In this document: one piece after another, positions 1 to 6,921 of the stretch
Position numbering within the stretch: the stretch's first letter is position 1
Layout: each line of letters opens with the position of its first letter
NCBI GenBank assembly: GCA_945878695.1
Contig: CAMDXI010000002.1
Location: 1-64,000, forward strand
DNA: 64,000 nt
From: Methylotenera oryzisoli
Lineage (GTDB): Bacteria > Pseudomonadota > Gammaproteobacteria > Burkholderiales > Methylophilaceae
Reading direction: 5' to 3'
Notes under the pieces: generated by a model
Databases searched by the model: none
The model's input: the letters and a program-made list of their open reading frames with translations, nothing else
What the model was told of the DNA's origin: nothing
Position numbers and translations under genes: made by a program

Positions 1-396
1 TACTTCCCCTAATGCATATGCAACCCCTAACAACATTTGTGCTTCTACGTGCCCTTGTACTGCCGCTAACTTCCACCACTTAACTGCTTCAGCAGAGCTT
101 TGTTCTACACCCCTCCCTTTGTCGTACATACTAGCTAATTTAAATTGACAATCTTCCAGTCCGCATTCCGCAGCTAACCTGTACCATTTAAACGCCTCTG
201 CGTAGTCATGCTCTACACCTCTTCCATATTCATACATAGCACCTAACGCACTTTGAGCAATTGGATAATTTTGTTTTGCCGCTAATTTATATAATCTAAA
301 TGCTTCAGCATAATCATGTTTAATTTCATGCTGGAAAGCTAAATCAGCTTGCTTAAATGCTAGTCTAGTAAGTTCTATATCATTATCGCTTGCCAT
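1..396 (-). CDS. Sel1-like repeat protein, 3' end cut off by window edge
   Basis: The frame is open from an ATG at 396 down to base 1, giving 132 codons with no stop, so the C-terminus lies outside the window. It contains at least three degenerate repeats of about 36 residues with the Sel1 pattern (A-x-x-W/LY-x-LAA...A-x-x-x-LG-x-MY-x-x-G-x-GV), for example around residues 30-65, 66-101 and 102-132. Sel1 repeats form alpha-solenoids that act as protein-interaction scaffolds. No signal peptide is visible at the N-terminus (MASDNDIEL), so it is probably cytoplasmic. It is the last of four minus-strand genes running inward from the integrase, and it follows the nuclease-like gene by 21 bp, suggesting cotranscription. 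Its biological role is unknown; the domain call is firm. Confidence 0.85.
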   Translation of the reverse strand, partial: MASDNDIELTRLAFKQADLAFQHEIKHDYAEAFRLYKLAAKQNYPIAQSALGAMYEYGRGVEHDYAEAFKWYRLAAECGLEDCQFKLASMYDKGRGVEQSSAEAVKWWKLAAVQGHVEAQMLLGVAYALGEV

Positions 397-417
397 TGCT
401 ATCCTTTAGCCATTCGC

Positions 418-879
418 CTAATTATCAGTAATATAATTGTTCATCTCCCAATTATTTTCGTACTGTAATAACGGAACGTTATTTAATTTATTCCATCCAA
501 TTTCCCTATCCCATGCGCTCTTTCTATTAGCACCAGGTATATTTGCATTAGCTAATGCAATGCTGTACGGTATTATCCAAGCCCTTAAATTACCATCTTG
601 TTGCTTAAAAATAAAAATCATCCACTCGCAATTTTTTCTATCATCAAAAGTAAACCATTTGCTACTCTTCCACCCTTTAGTTTCACTTCTAGTTTTTACG
701 CTTACCCTAACCAATCCCTCACCTGCTTCAACTGCCAAGTCGTAGCCTTCCCAATTATCTGGCATTTTTGTGGCTGGTTTATTAGCAAATGTTAATTGGC
801 TTAAAGCGTAATGCTCACCCGCATCTCCAAGCATTTTAGATGTTATTTTAGTCATGTGCTGATTAGCAGGTGCGGGCAT
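418..879 (-). CDS. Hypothetical protein, possible PD-(D/E)XK nuclease fold
   Basis: A 153-residue protein I do not recognise as a named family. The N-terminal helix carries GDAGEHYAL (E22), followed by a YDLAVE strand (D47) and an RVSVKTR strand (K62). That order (helix Glu, strand Asp, strand x-x-K) is the layout of many PD-(D/E)XK restriction-like or Holliday-junction-resolvase-like domains, although the usual E/Q of the ExK motif is Ser here. A later W-rich stretch (WFTFDDRKNCEWMIFIF) would fit the next core strands. No signal peptide or membrane segment is present. Met9 is an alternative start. It sits between an unknown lysine-rich protein and a Sel1 protein in integrase-linked DNA, so a defence or mobility role is possible but inferred only. 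Confidence 0.5.
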   Translation of the reverse strand: MPAPANQHMTKITSKMLGDAGEHYALSQLTFANKPATKMPDNWEGYDLAVEAGEGLVRVSVKTRSETKGWKSSKWFTFDDRKNCEWMIFIFKQQDGNLRAWIIPYSIALANANIPGANRKSAWDREIGWNKLNNVPLLQYENNWEMNNYITDN

Positions 880-981
880 ATAAACCTATTAAATTAATCA
901 AAAAAATTAGATTTAACTATGCTCTTTTGTTTAAAACATTGCAAACAGCCAACAGTAAATCGTGTAAAAAATCCACCTGTA

Positions 982-1563
982 TTACAGCCTGCTTTTCTTA
1001 TTCAAATCAGCCAACATACGCTTTAGCTTTATCCCATCTGCACTTTCTCTAAAAGCCTTTTCTTCAGCCTCAATCTTATCTAATGCGCTTTGTAGCACTT
1101 TTCGTTTAATCGTTTCTTTGCTTATTGTTTCTGCGCTAGTGCGCTTTAATTCACTTCTGCTTGTCACTAGCCTAGCCACACCTTCCGCATCTGCTGTTGC
1201 TTCATTTGCTGTTCTATCAAACCACTGCGCCAGTGCTGTGTTTGCTTCAATACTCTTTTTCTGTAAATCAATACAAAGTTGGTAGTGTTTGGTGGGTTTG
1301 GGGTGTTTGGTATTAGGTTGATACTTGTTGTTAGCAAAGTCCGCTTGCTTAACTAACTCGTCATAGTCTTGTATTGGCTGTGGCTTTGTTTCAAAAAACT
1401 CACGTCTTTTTTGTTCTGCATTCCACAGTGTGTTGTATTTGTTTAATCCATCTATGCCTAAATTAAACTGTAAATCACGCAAGCTAACGGCTTTGCCGTT
1501 ATCTATTTTGGCTATTAGTTTTTCAAGTTTTGTTTTGTTGGTTAATTTCATTAATCCAAACAC
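982..1563 (-). CDS. Hypothetical Lys-rich protein of the integrase-linked island
   Basis: A 193-residue, strongly charged protein without recognisable catalytic motifs, signal peptide or membrane segments. The N-terminus is basic (MKLTNKTKLEKLIAKI, with Met5 as an alternative start) and the C-terminal half is predicted helical with many K, E and A residues, compatible with a coiled coil or a DNA-binding helical domain. It lies between the integrase (197 bp upstream) and the nuclease-like gene (102 bp downstream), all on the minus strand. Its start codon directly abuts an array of CCAAGT direct repeats, so it could be autoregulated or could bind that array; this is inference. Function unknown. 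Confidence 0.6.
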   Translation of the reverse strand: MFGLMKLTNKTKLEKLIAKIDNGKAVSLRDLQFNLGIDGLNKYNTLWNAEQKRREFFETKPQPIQDYDELVKQADFANNKYQPNTKHPKPTKHYQLCIDLQKKSIEANTALAQWFDRTANEATADAEGVARLVTSRSELKRTSAETISKETIKRKVLQSALDKIEAEEKAFRESADGIKLKRMLADLNKKSRL

Positions 1564-1564
1564 C

Positions 1565-1605
1565 CCAAGTTATCCAAGTTTCCCAAGTGTCCAAACCAAC
1601 CAAGT
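1565..1605. repeat. Iteron-like array of CCAAGT direct repeats
   Basis: CCAAGT occurs at 1565, 1574, 1583 and 1600, with a variant CCAAAC at 1591. The spacing is 9, 9, 8 and 9 bp. On the minus strand it reads ACTTGG just upstream of the start codon of the gene ending at 982. A regular array with near-helical spacing suggests binding sites for a protein, such as arm-type sites of an integrase, an excisionase or a repressor. No binding protein is shown by the sequence. Confidence 0.55.
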
Positions 1606-1661
1606 GTCTAAACACCCCAAATACACGTAGCAATAATGCACATAATACTACCCTATAGCTT

Positions 1662-1750
1662 GCGTTAGGCGTGTTTAAAGCTATTCTAATCATTCGTCAG
1701 CGAATGCGTTAGCTAACAATTTTAATCTCGCGTTTTTGACTGCCTAACGC
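1662..1750. repeat. Cluster of inverted repeats downstream of the integrase gene
   Basis: Outer arms GCGTTAGGC (1662-1670) and GCCTAACGC (1742-1750) are perfect complements. Inside lie the hairpin CATTCG-TCAG-CGAATG (1691-1706) and the 10-bp palindrome GTTAGCTAAC (1708-1717). The cluster fills the gap between the integrase stop and the next gene. It could act as a terminator-like RNA structure or as protein binding sites; there is no U-tract. Confidence 0.5.
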
Positions 1751-1759
1751 CAATCTAAG

Positions 1760-2980
1760 CTACCGTTTTTTTTGTACGCCACCTGCTAATTGTTTGGCAA
1801 CACTTCTCGTAGTTAAATGTGAGTAGTGTTTTCTAATCATTTCTACGCTAGTGCCCATCTGCATTTCTAAATCAAAAATCGGCGTTTTGTTATACAGCAA
1901 TGCAAACGTAGCGTAGGTGTGGCGTAAGCTATACAAAGAACGATTTGTATCTGTGCGCCTGTCAATTAACAAGTCAGCACTTTTCAGTAAAGCCGTAAAT
2001 GTATGCGCTAAGTTTATTGTTTTAGTGCCATCCGCCAATCTAAACACATATTCATTAATGCCCAGTTTAATCACTTCCTCAAAACTTAAATGCTTTAAGT
2101 CATTTGCGCGACTATGTATGCGCTGTAAATATCGAATGGCACTATGCCTTGCTACTAATTCACGCTGTCCTGTTTTGCCATCCACACTAATCATCAATAC
2201 TCGTGTGCCTTCATTCATATGCCAGCTTAAATGCTTCCACTTAATGCCATATGCTTCTGTGCCGTGTCGCATCCCTGTGTTTGCTAATATGTGTACATAA
2301 TCCCGTAGCAAGTAACGCATCTCTGTACTCTTGCCTTCTTTGCCTACATTTATCCAATGCCGCATATATCTACCCAGTTGCTTATACTCATCTAATGTAA
2401 AGTTTGGGCGACGCTCGCTTTTTAAGCCTTTGTTTTGTAGCAAGGGGATTTGTGATTTAACTAAGTAGCCGTACATTAAGCCTTCTTCAAACACTCTGTT
2501 CAATGTAGTGTTGTGGGTATTAATTGTGCTCGCTTTTGTTTTGCGTCCAAGTTTCTTATCTCGCCATTCAGCAAACTGCTTAATAAGTGAGTAGTTAAGA
2601 CTGGAAATGTCGTAGTTGCCAAAAAACGGGATTAAGTACCTGTCGATAGCTGTAATGTAATCTTTGTAAATTACTTTGCCTTCGTTTGCTGCTAGTGCCG
2701 CAATCAGTTTATTTTTAGTTAATCTGGCAACAGCATCAAAACGCTTATTAACAATTGGCAAACCTTCTTCTTCTCTAAACTTAGCTCGTAAGTAAGCGTC
2801 TTTAGCTGCTTTTTTAGCCTTATCTAAATCGTTATGCCCTGTAGTTAAGCGCATCCATTTATTACCAATTTTGTAGCGAGCTTGCCAAGCATTGCTACCC
2901 AATCGTTTAGTTAAAGTAATGTCACCTTCAACTATTTGTACGGAGTTTGGCGATAAGTTAGACATAGCAGTAATTCCCAT
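1760..2980 (-). CDS. Tyrosine recombinase / phage-type integrase
   Basis: Full-length 406-residue site-specific tyrosine recombinase. Residues about 90-185 form the SAM-like core-binding domain and about 195-400 the catalytic domain. Visible catalytic positions are R238 (GMRHG), R353 in YSLRHTYATF and nucleophile Y386 in RKHYSH. The usual HxxR reads YxxR, and the usual LGH reads MGT (QMGTSVEMI), a combination seen in a common phage/ICE integrase subgroup, so the enzyme is probably active. Met6 is an alternative start with a better-spaced GGGA upstream. The gene lies about 150 bp from a truncated tRNA-Phe, as expected for an element that targets tRNA genes, and its A+T-rich codons differ from the chromosomal genes to its right. 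Confidence 0.92.
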   Translation of the reverse strand: MGITAMSNLSPNSVQIVEGDITLTKRLGSNAWQARYKIGNKWMRLTTGHNDLDKAKKAAKDAYLRAKFREEEGLPIVNKRFDAVARLTKNKLIAALAANEGKVIYKDYITAIDRYLIPFFGNYDISSLNYSLIKQFAEWRDKKLGRKTKASTINTHNTTLNRVFEEGLMYGYLVKSQIPLLQNKGLKSERRPNFTLDEYKQLGRYMRHWINVGKEGKSTEMRYLLRDYVHILANTGMRHGTEAYGIKWKHLSWHMNEGTRVLMISVDGKTGQRELVARHSAIRYLQRIHSRANDLKHLSFEEVIKLGINEYVFRLADGTKTINLAHTFTALLKSADLLIDRRTDTNRSLYSLRHTYATFALLYNKTPIFDLEMQMGTSVEMIRKHYSHLTTRSVAKQLAGGVQKKR

Positions 2981-3132
2981 TAAAATTAAACAATGGAATT
3001 AGTGTGTTTTCGAACTAAGTTTTGTGCAACCGGTGTGTAGTAAAGAAATGGCGTTGTAAAAACGACATTGATAGTTTGATTTGAAACGGGAATTTGGGGT
3101 GTTTTTGGTGGAACGGGGAAGCGGATAAAAGC

Positions 3133-3172
3133 AATTTTCAATCCGCTGCTCTACCGACTGAGCTACTCGGCC
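3133..3172 (-). pseudogene. 5' half of tRNA-Phe(GAA), 3' half missing (attachment site)
   Basis: Reading the minus strand from 3172: acceptor strand GGCCGAG, D-arm GCTC...GAGC, anticodon stem GCGGA and loop TTGAAAA with anticodon GAA at 3139-3137. The match to a bacterial tRNA-Phe stops at 3133. The expected TCCGC does not follow directly; it reappears after nine extra bases (ATCCGC at about 3126-3121), and then no variable loop, T-arm or acceptor 3' strand (CTCGGCC-A) can be found. The chromosomal promoter side is intact, so this looks like a junction left by integration at the anticodon stem-loop. A functional tRNA-Phe must exist at the far end of the element or elsewhere. Confidence 0.75.
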
Positions 3173-3222
3173 ATACTGCCTTTTAAGCCTTGCGAAAGTC
3201 GGTAAATATTCGCAAGCCGCGC

Positions 3223-3252
3223 ATTATAGCAAACTTCTTATGCGTGTGACAA
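3223..3252 (-). promoter_or_regulatory. Sigma-70 promoter of the tRNA-Phe gene
   Basis: On the minus strand the -35 box TTGTCA (3252-3247) and -10 box TATAAT (3228-3223) are 18 bp apart, followed by a GC-rich discriminator typical of stable-RNA promoters. Predicted transcription would start near 3216 and run about 44 nt to the tRNA. The leader contains a perfect 8-bp inverted repeat, CTTGCGAA and TTCGCAAG (about 3187-3214), which may serve processing. Confidence 0.75.
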
Positions 3253-3276
3253 AAAAATCAAGAAACCCCGTCGGCT

Positions 3277-3858
3277 TTAAGCTGTGTGGCTTGCAGGGGA
3301 TTTGATGACATTGAATTTGATGGATGCTTTAGCTAGAGTCCAGAAACCGATTAAATACATGGCGGTATAAGCCAGATAGCTGGGTAGATAGTTCCAACCG
3401 TATTGCATGGTTTCAACTAAGCCATGGTTAGGAAAGCGGCCAGAAAACAAGTAATAGGTTTGGGTGGAAATAACGAATGCCACCAAGGTTGATGCCAGCG
3501 CGGCCAAGCTAAACTTAACGGCGTCCAAGCCGTTAGCTTGCTTGCCTAGCCATACACCGGCAAACCACATGGCAGCGTAAGTTGGCAGCATGCCCCAATA
3601 GCCTATTGTTAAGCAAAAAGCCTGCAAACTATCAATTGCCGCTGCGCTAAAATCGATAGCAGTGGCCAGCACCACAAAGAAGACCAGCCAAGCGGCTTTT
3701 CTTAAATACAAACCACCTATTAGTAGCAATGCCAAACTTGCATCGGGCAAGGCCACATGGGTTAGGACGTGGCTGCCACGGGTTAACAACATGAAGAAGG
3801 CAATCGCCGCTGCTATGGCTATGTGCTTGCTAGCGGTATCTTTAAAATTAAAAAGCAT
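3277..3858 (-). CDS. btuM: BtuM-type solitary cobalamin transporter
   Basis: A 193-residue integral membrane protein with about six hydrophobic segments. It lies 73 bp downstream of btuB on the same strand and under the same cobalamin riboswitch. Size, topology and context match BtuM, a small S-component-like B12 transporter described from Thiobacillus denitrificans that works without a dedicated ECF module and uses a conserved cysteine near position 80 to coordinate and decyanate cobalamin. This protein has one cysteine, C82, in the corresponding loop (LQAFCLTIGYW). BtuM would move B12 across the inner membrane after BtuB brings it through the outer membrane. No btuCDF genes are present here. 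The family call rests on context, size and C82, not on a computed alignment. Confidence 0.75.
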   Translation of the reverse strand: MLFNFKDTASKHIAIAAAIAFFMLLTRGSHVLTHVALPDASLALLLIGGLYLRKAAWLVFFVVLATAIDFSAAAIDSLQAFCLTIGYWGMLPTYAAMWFAGVWLGKQANGLDAVKFSLAALASTLVAFVISTQTYYLFSGRFPNHGLVETMQYGWNYLPSYLAYTAMYLIGFWTLAKASIKFNVIKSPASHTA

Positions 3859-3931
3859 GGTTTGCTCCGTATCAAATTTGGGCAGGGTTAAATTTATTGT
3901 TAGGCATTATAGCATTCATCAAAAGACTTGG

Positions 3932-5773
3932 TTATTTGGCACGCCAAGCCAAGCTCACAAATAAGTTTGATCCTGGGGTGTTGTAGGGAAGGTTTCCCGC
4001 TGAATTTAGCGCAAGTGCATAGTCCTTATTAAATAAATTATTGACTCTGCCTTGCAATGACCATTCATTGTTAATCTTGTAATCAGCTACTAGATTAACA
4101 ATCATATAACCATTCATTTTTTGGGTATTTGATGGGTTGTTGTATCTTTCTGAAGATCCAATTAGCTCGGAATTAAAATTCCAGGCGCCCCAAGATTTGC
4201 CAAGATTTATGCTTCCGTGCCTATTCGCTCTAAAAGGTAACATTTTTTTAGTTTCAGAATTTTCTGGAGACTGGATATCTAGATTGCCATTAATACTCCA
4301 TCCATTAATGGAGGTAGAAGCAGCAATCGTGACTCCCTTTAATTCCGCTTTGCCAATATTGCCCATTTGATAATTGGGCGAACCGCTTGATAAAATTAAA
4401 TCTGTAATTTTATTTTGATACAAGGTAACTGAAGCAAGGGATGTTTCATTAGAGTATCTCAAGCTTGCTTCAATATTTTCTGATTCTTCAGGGTTGATAT
4501 TTGGGTTTGCGCCCCATCCAGATGGAGCATAAACATCATTAAAAGTAGGTGCTTTAAATGCAGTGCCATAGCTTGTTGTAGCTCGCCAATTTGGATTGAT
4601 TCTGTATCCGTACCCTAAATAACCCGTAGTGTTTTTGCCATACTGAGTACTATCTTCAAGGCGAAAGTTTGTTTGAATTGAGTGTGCTCCAATGTCTTTG
4701 ACATAGCCAAAATAATAGCCATTGGAATCTCGACTTTTACCTTGATACGCATAGCTTGTTTTTAAATCTTGCTCAAGCCTGTCATACGCTAATGTGAATG
4801 TACCCAGAGTTAGTTCAAAATTATTTTGCCAAGAATATTGGTTTTGTATTGATTTTATGTACGACTCAGACCATGAATGAGACCAGTCTGAATACGATTT
4901 ATCTTCGTATCGATCGACACCCTTACTGGCGGTTAAATTACTCGTCCAAATATCATTAATTTTGTTTTTGCTAAACAGGCTTAATGAGTTTTGCTTAGAC
5001 TTGTTTGTGTTATTAAATGCAATTGATGAGTCGTAGTCTATCTTACCCTTGCTATCAAAAAATCGAATACCAAAGGAATTTCTTTCGTTAATATTGTATG
5101 AAATGCTTCCGTTTGCGGAAAGGTTTGAATATCCGTCTTTATCCTGTCTGGCGTCATTGCTAATTCTTAGAGCTGAAAATCCGTCCGTTTCTTTGTTCGA
5201 AACGTTGATTGAGTAGTCAAGACCATTATATGATCCGCCCATTCCAGCTTCGACTGTTCTTGTGTTGTAACTACCATAACCAACAGCCGCATTAAATTGC
5301 GGCGAGCCTGTTACCTGTTTAGTGAAGATTTGAATGACTCCACCAACAGCATCTTGCCCATAAAGACCACCTGCCGGGCCACGTAAAATCTCAATTCGCT
5401 CAATTTGCAATAGTGAAATATTGCTTAAATAGGTTGTTCCAGCAGTAATGCTGTTAACTCTAACGCCATCAATCAGAACAATTGTTTGATTGGCATTAGC
5501 CCCTCGCAAATAAACAGATGCCAGTGAACCTGCTCCGCCATTTGAACTTATTTCAACTCCAGGTTGTTTTTGCAATAATTCGATGAAAGTGGATTGGCCA
5601 GCTCGTTCAATTTCTTCACGGTTGATGACGGTGACGTCGCCAATTACGTTTTCAGGCGATTGCGCCACTCGGCTAGCCACAACGATGACGTCCTTTAAAT
5701 TAATGTCTTCTGCAGCTAAAGTGATGTTTGAAAATGCCAAGCCGAGTAGGCAGGCGAAGATGGATTTATTCAT
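3932..5773 (-). CDS. btuB: TonB-dependent vitamin B12 receptor BtuB
   Basis: A 613-residue outer-membrane receptor. Residues 1-20 form a signal peptide (MNKSIFACLLGLAFSNITLA), followed by a TonB-box-like LKDVIVVASR. The plug domain (about 35-150) carries VYLRGANANQTIVLIDGVRVN and IEILRGPAGGLYGQDAVGGVIQIFT, and a 22-strand barrel follows. The length matches BtuB (about 600 residues). The cobalamin riboswitch upstream and btuM downstream make vitamin B12 by far the likeliest ligand. The final residues are AWRAK rather than the common terminal aromatic residue. A good SD (GGGAG) precedes the ATG. Expression should fall when B12 is plentiful, through the riboswitch. Confidence 0.93.
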   Translation of the reverse strand: MNKSIFACLLGLAFSNITLAAEDINLKDVIVVASRVAQSPENVIGDVTVINREEIERAGQSTFIELLQKQPGVEISSNGGAGSLASVYLRGANANQTIVLIDGVRVNSITAGTTYLSNISLLQIERIEILRGPAGGLYGQDAVGGVIQIFTKQVTGSPQFNAAVGYGSYNTRTVEAGMGGSYNGLDYSINVSNKETDGFSALRISNDARQDKDGYSNLSANGSISYNINERNSFGIRFFDSKGKIDYDSSIAFNNTNKSKQNSLSLFSKNKINDIWTSNLTASKGVDRYEDKSYSDWSHSWSESYIKSIQNQYSWQNNFELTLGTFTLAYDRLEQDLKTSYAYQGKSRDSNGYYFGYVKDIGAHSIQTNFRLEDSTQYGKNTTGYLGYGYRINPNWRATTSYGTAFKAPTFNDVYAPSGWGANPNINPEESENIEASLRYSNETSLASVTLYQNKITDLILSSGSPNYQMGNIGKAELKGVTIAASTSINGWSINGNLDIQSPENSETKKMLPFRANRHGSINLGKSWGAWNFNSELIGSSERYNNPSNTQKMNGYMIVNLVADYKINNEWSLQGRVNNLFNKDYALALNSAGNLPYNTPGSNLFVSLAWRAK

Positions 5774-5787
5774 TGTTATCTCCCTTT

Positions 5788-5814
5788 CACATGCGTCCCC
5801 GCATGTGGTTTTTT
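5788..5814. terminator. Hairpin between riboswitch and btuB start
   Basis: The perfect stem CACATGCG-TCCC-CGCATGTG (5788-5807) lies in the btuB leader, ending about 14 bases before the ATG and just before the GGGAG SD. On the plus strand it is followed by GTTTTTT, so it looks like an intrinsic terminator against antisense transcription. On the minus strand the same stem could shape ribosome access. Which role applies cannot be read from the sequence. Confidence 0.5.
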
Positions 5815-5949
5815 AAAAAACTAGGGAATACAACGAAGACATGAATAAAAAAAGAAAGCGCGGTCAACCTAAATCGACGCTATTTAAGCGCAGCCTTTGT
5901 TTACCGTCACCCCGCGGCATTTCCTAGCGTGCCTTAACATAAGGCGGTG

Positions 5950-6185
5950 TCTTTAGGCCGGTCTCCGGGCTGGTGAGCTTGGGTTTTAAAACCCAACGAT
6001 TTGCGCCTTCCCAAGTTTTGCCTTTTTCTATGGCTTAACTCAGTGGCGTAATGCAAAACGATTTGATTAAATCAAAAGCGCACTTACCGTTGCGGGGGCA
6101 GCATAGGCATTGTTTATTAAACGCACCTATTTCCCAGTTTCACCTTGTTTGTAGAAAACAAACAGGGCACCTATCAACAGGCAAA
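5950..6185 (-). promoter_or_regulatory. Cobalamin (AdoCbl) riboswitch of btuB-btuM
   Basis: Conserved B12-box elements can be read on the minus strand in the correct order: GGTGAAACTGGGAA-like P3 entry (about 6150), the nearly invariant GCTGCCCCCGCAACGGTAA block (about 6104-6086), GCCACTG (about 6050), GGGAAGGC (about 6015) and AGCCCGGAGACCGGCC (about 5972-5957). Binding of adenosylcobalamin is expected to lower expression of the downstream uptake genes. Boundaries are approximate. The expression platform lies in the 170 bases between the aptamer and the btuB ATG. Confidence 0.95.
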
Positions 6186-6278
6186 ACTATAACTCGAAAT
6201 CAATAGTTAGTGATTGCTAACTTAAGTTTAAGTTGGCTTACAAGGTGTTGTATTACTTTGAAAATAAGCCCTTAAGTA

Positions 6279-6308
6279 TTGACGGAAATCAATTTTTTCC
6301 ATTATAGT
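6279..6308 (+). promoter_or_regulatory. Sigma-70 promoter of the zapB-like/zapA operon
   Basis: TTGACG (6279-6284) and TATAGT (6303-6308) are separated by 18 bp. The predicted start of transcription, six to seven bases after the -10, coincides with the ATG at 6315, implying a leaderless first cistron. Confidence 0.7.
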
Positions 6309-6314
6309 GGGCGC

Positions 6315-6503
6315 ATGGATGCCGACTTAAAAGCGCTGGAAAAAAAGCTAACGGGCTTAATTGCTTTGTGCACGGAGTTGCGCACTGAAAACGCACAGCT
6401 GCGCCAAGATTTAAACGCCAGCGTCAGCGCTGCGACGGCATTGAAGGCGAACATGGCGCAAGCCAGCAATCGCATTGAAGCCTTGATGGAGACGCTGCCA
6501 TAA
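6315..6503 (+). CDS. Small coiled-coil protein upstream of ZapA (TIGR02449/ZapB-like)
   Basis: A 62-residue, almost wholly helical protein (MDADLKALEKKLTGLIALCTEL...) with heptad-like hydrophobic spacing. It occupies the position of the short coiled-coil protein that regularly precedes zapA in beta- and gammaproteobacteria. ZapB-type proteins bind ZapA and stabilise the FtsZ ring; that function is inferred from position and shape. The start was set at 6315 because the more upstream TTG at 6279 is the -35 box of the promoter. There is no Shine-Dalgarno sequence, and the promoter places transcription start at or next to the ATG. zapA follows after 20 bp. Confidence 0.75.
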   Translation: MDADLKALEKKLTGLIALCTELRTENAQLRQDLNASVSAATALKANMAQASNRIEALMETLP

Positions 6504-6523
6504 GGCGGCATACGTAAGCCACT

Positions 6524-6817
6524 ATGAGCCAAAGTAAAGCAGTCGACGTTAACATCATGGGTAGGGAATTCACGGTGTCGTGCACCGATGAAGAACGCCC
6601 AGGCTTAATCAACGCGGTTAATTTTTTAGATAAAAAAATGCGTGATATCCGTGATGGTGGAAAAATCATAGGGGTGGAACGCATCGCCATTATGGCCGCT
6701 TTAAATTTAGCGCACGAATTACTTAATACCAAAAGTGGTAGCGTGGATGTCGGTGACATCAAACGCAGAATCAGCCAAATGCAAGATCAAATTGATCAGG
6801 TTTGCACCACGAAATAA
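6524..6817 (+). CDS. zapA: Cell division protein ZapA
   Basis: A 97-residue protein with the ZapA pattern: an N-terminal beta-rich domain (VDVNIMGREFTVSC, then ERPGLINAVNFLDKKMRDIR) and a C-terminal coiled coil from about residue 55 (ERIAIMAALNLAHELL). ZapA binds FtsZ filaments and promotes their bundling at the division site in the cytoplasm. It follows the ZapB-like gene by 20 bp and precedes the 6S RNA gene, an arrangement widely conserved in proteobacteria. Length and motif order are typical and nothing is unusual. Confidence 0.93.
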   Translation: MSQSKAVDVNIMGREFTVSCTDEERPGLINAVNFLDKKMRDIRDGGKIIGVERIAIMAALNLAHELLNTKSGSVDVGDIKRRISQMQDQIDQVCTTK

Positions 6818-6921
6818 TCCCAGCTTAAAGTTAAATCTAGCGTAAAATTCGCCACATTGTTTTCCTTAAAAGGCAGCGAAATTTTAAGGTCAAAACGCAA
6901 GCAAAATTCACAGTTTTAAAG

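Noticed and set aside
1662-1750. Possible integron attC site (GTTAGGC / GCCTAAC boxes)
   Set aside because: The boxes match GTTRRRY and RYYYAAC, but they are in the wrong order for a single attC on either strand, and no integron integrase or cassette pattern is near.
6062-6076. Palindrome TTTGATTAAATCAAA as an FNR-type box
   Set aside because: It lies inside the cobalamin riboswitch aptamer where it forms a stem, and its half-sites are spaced by 3 rather than 4 bases.
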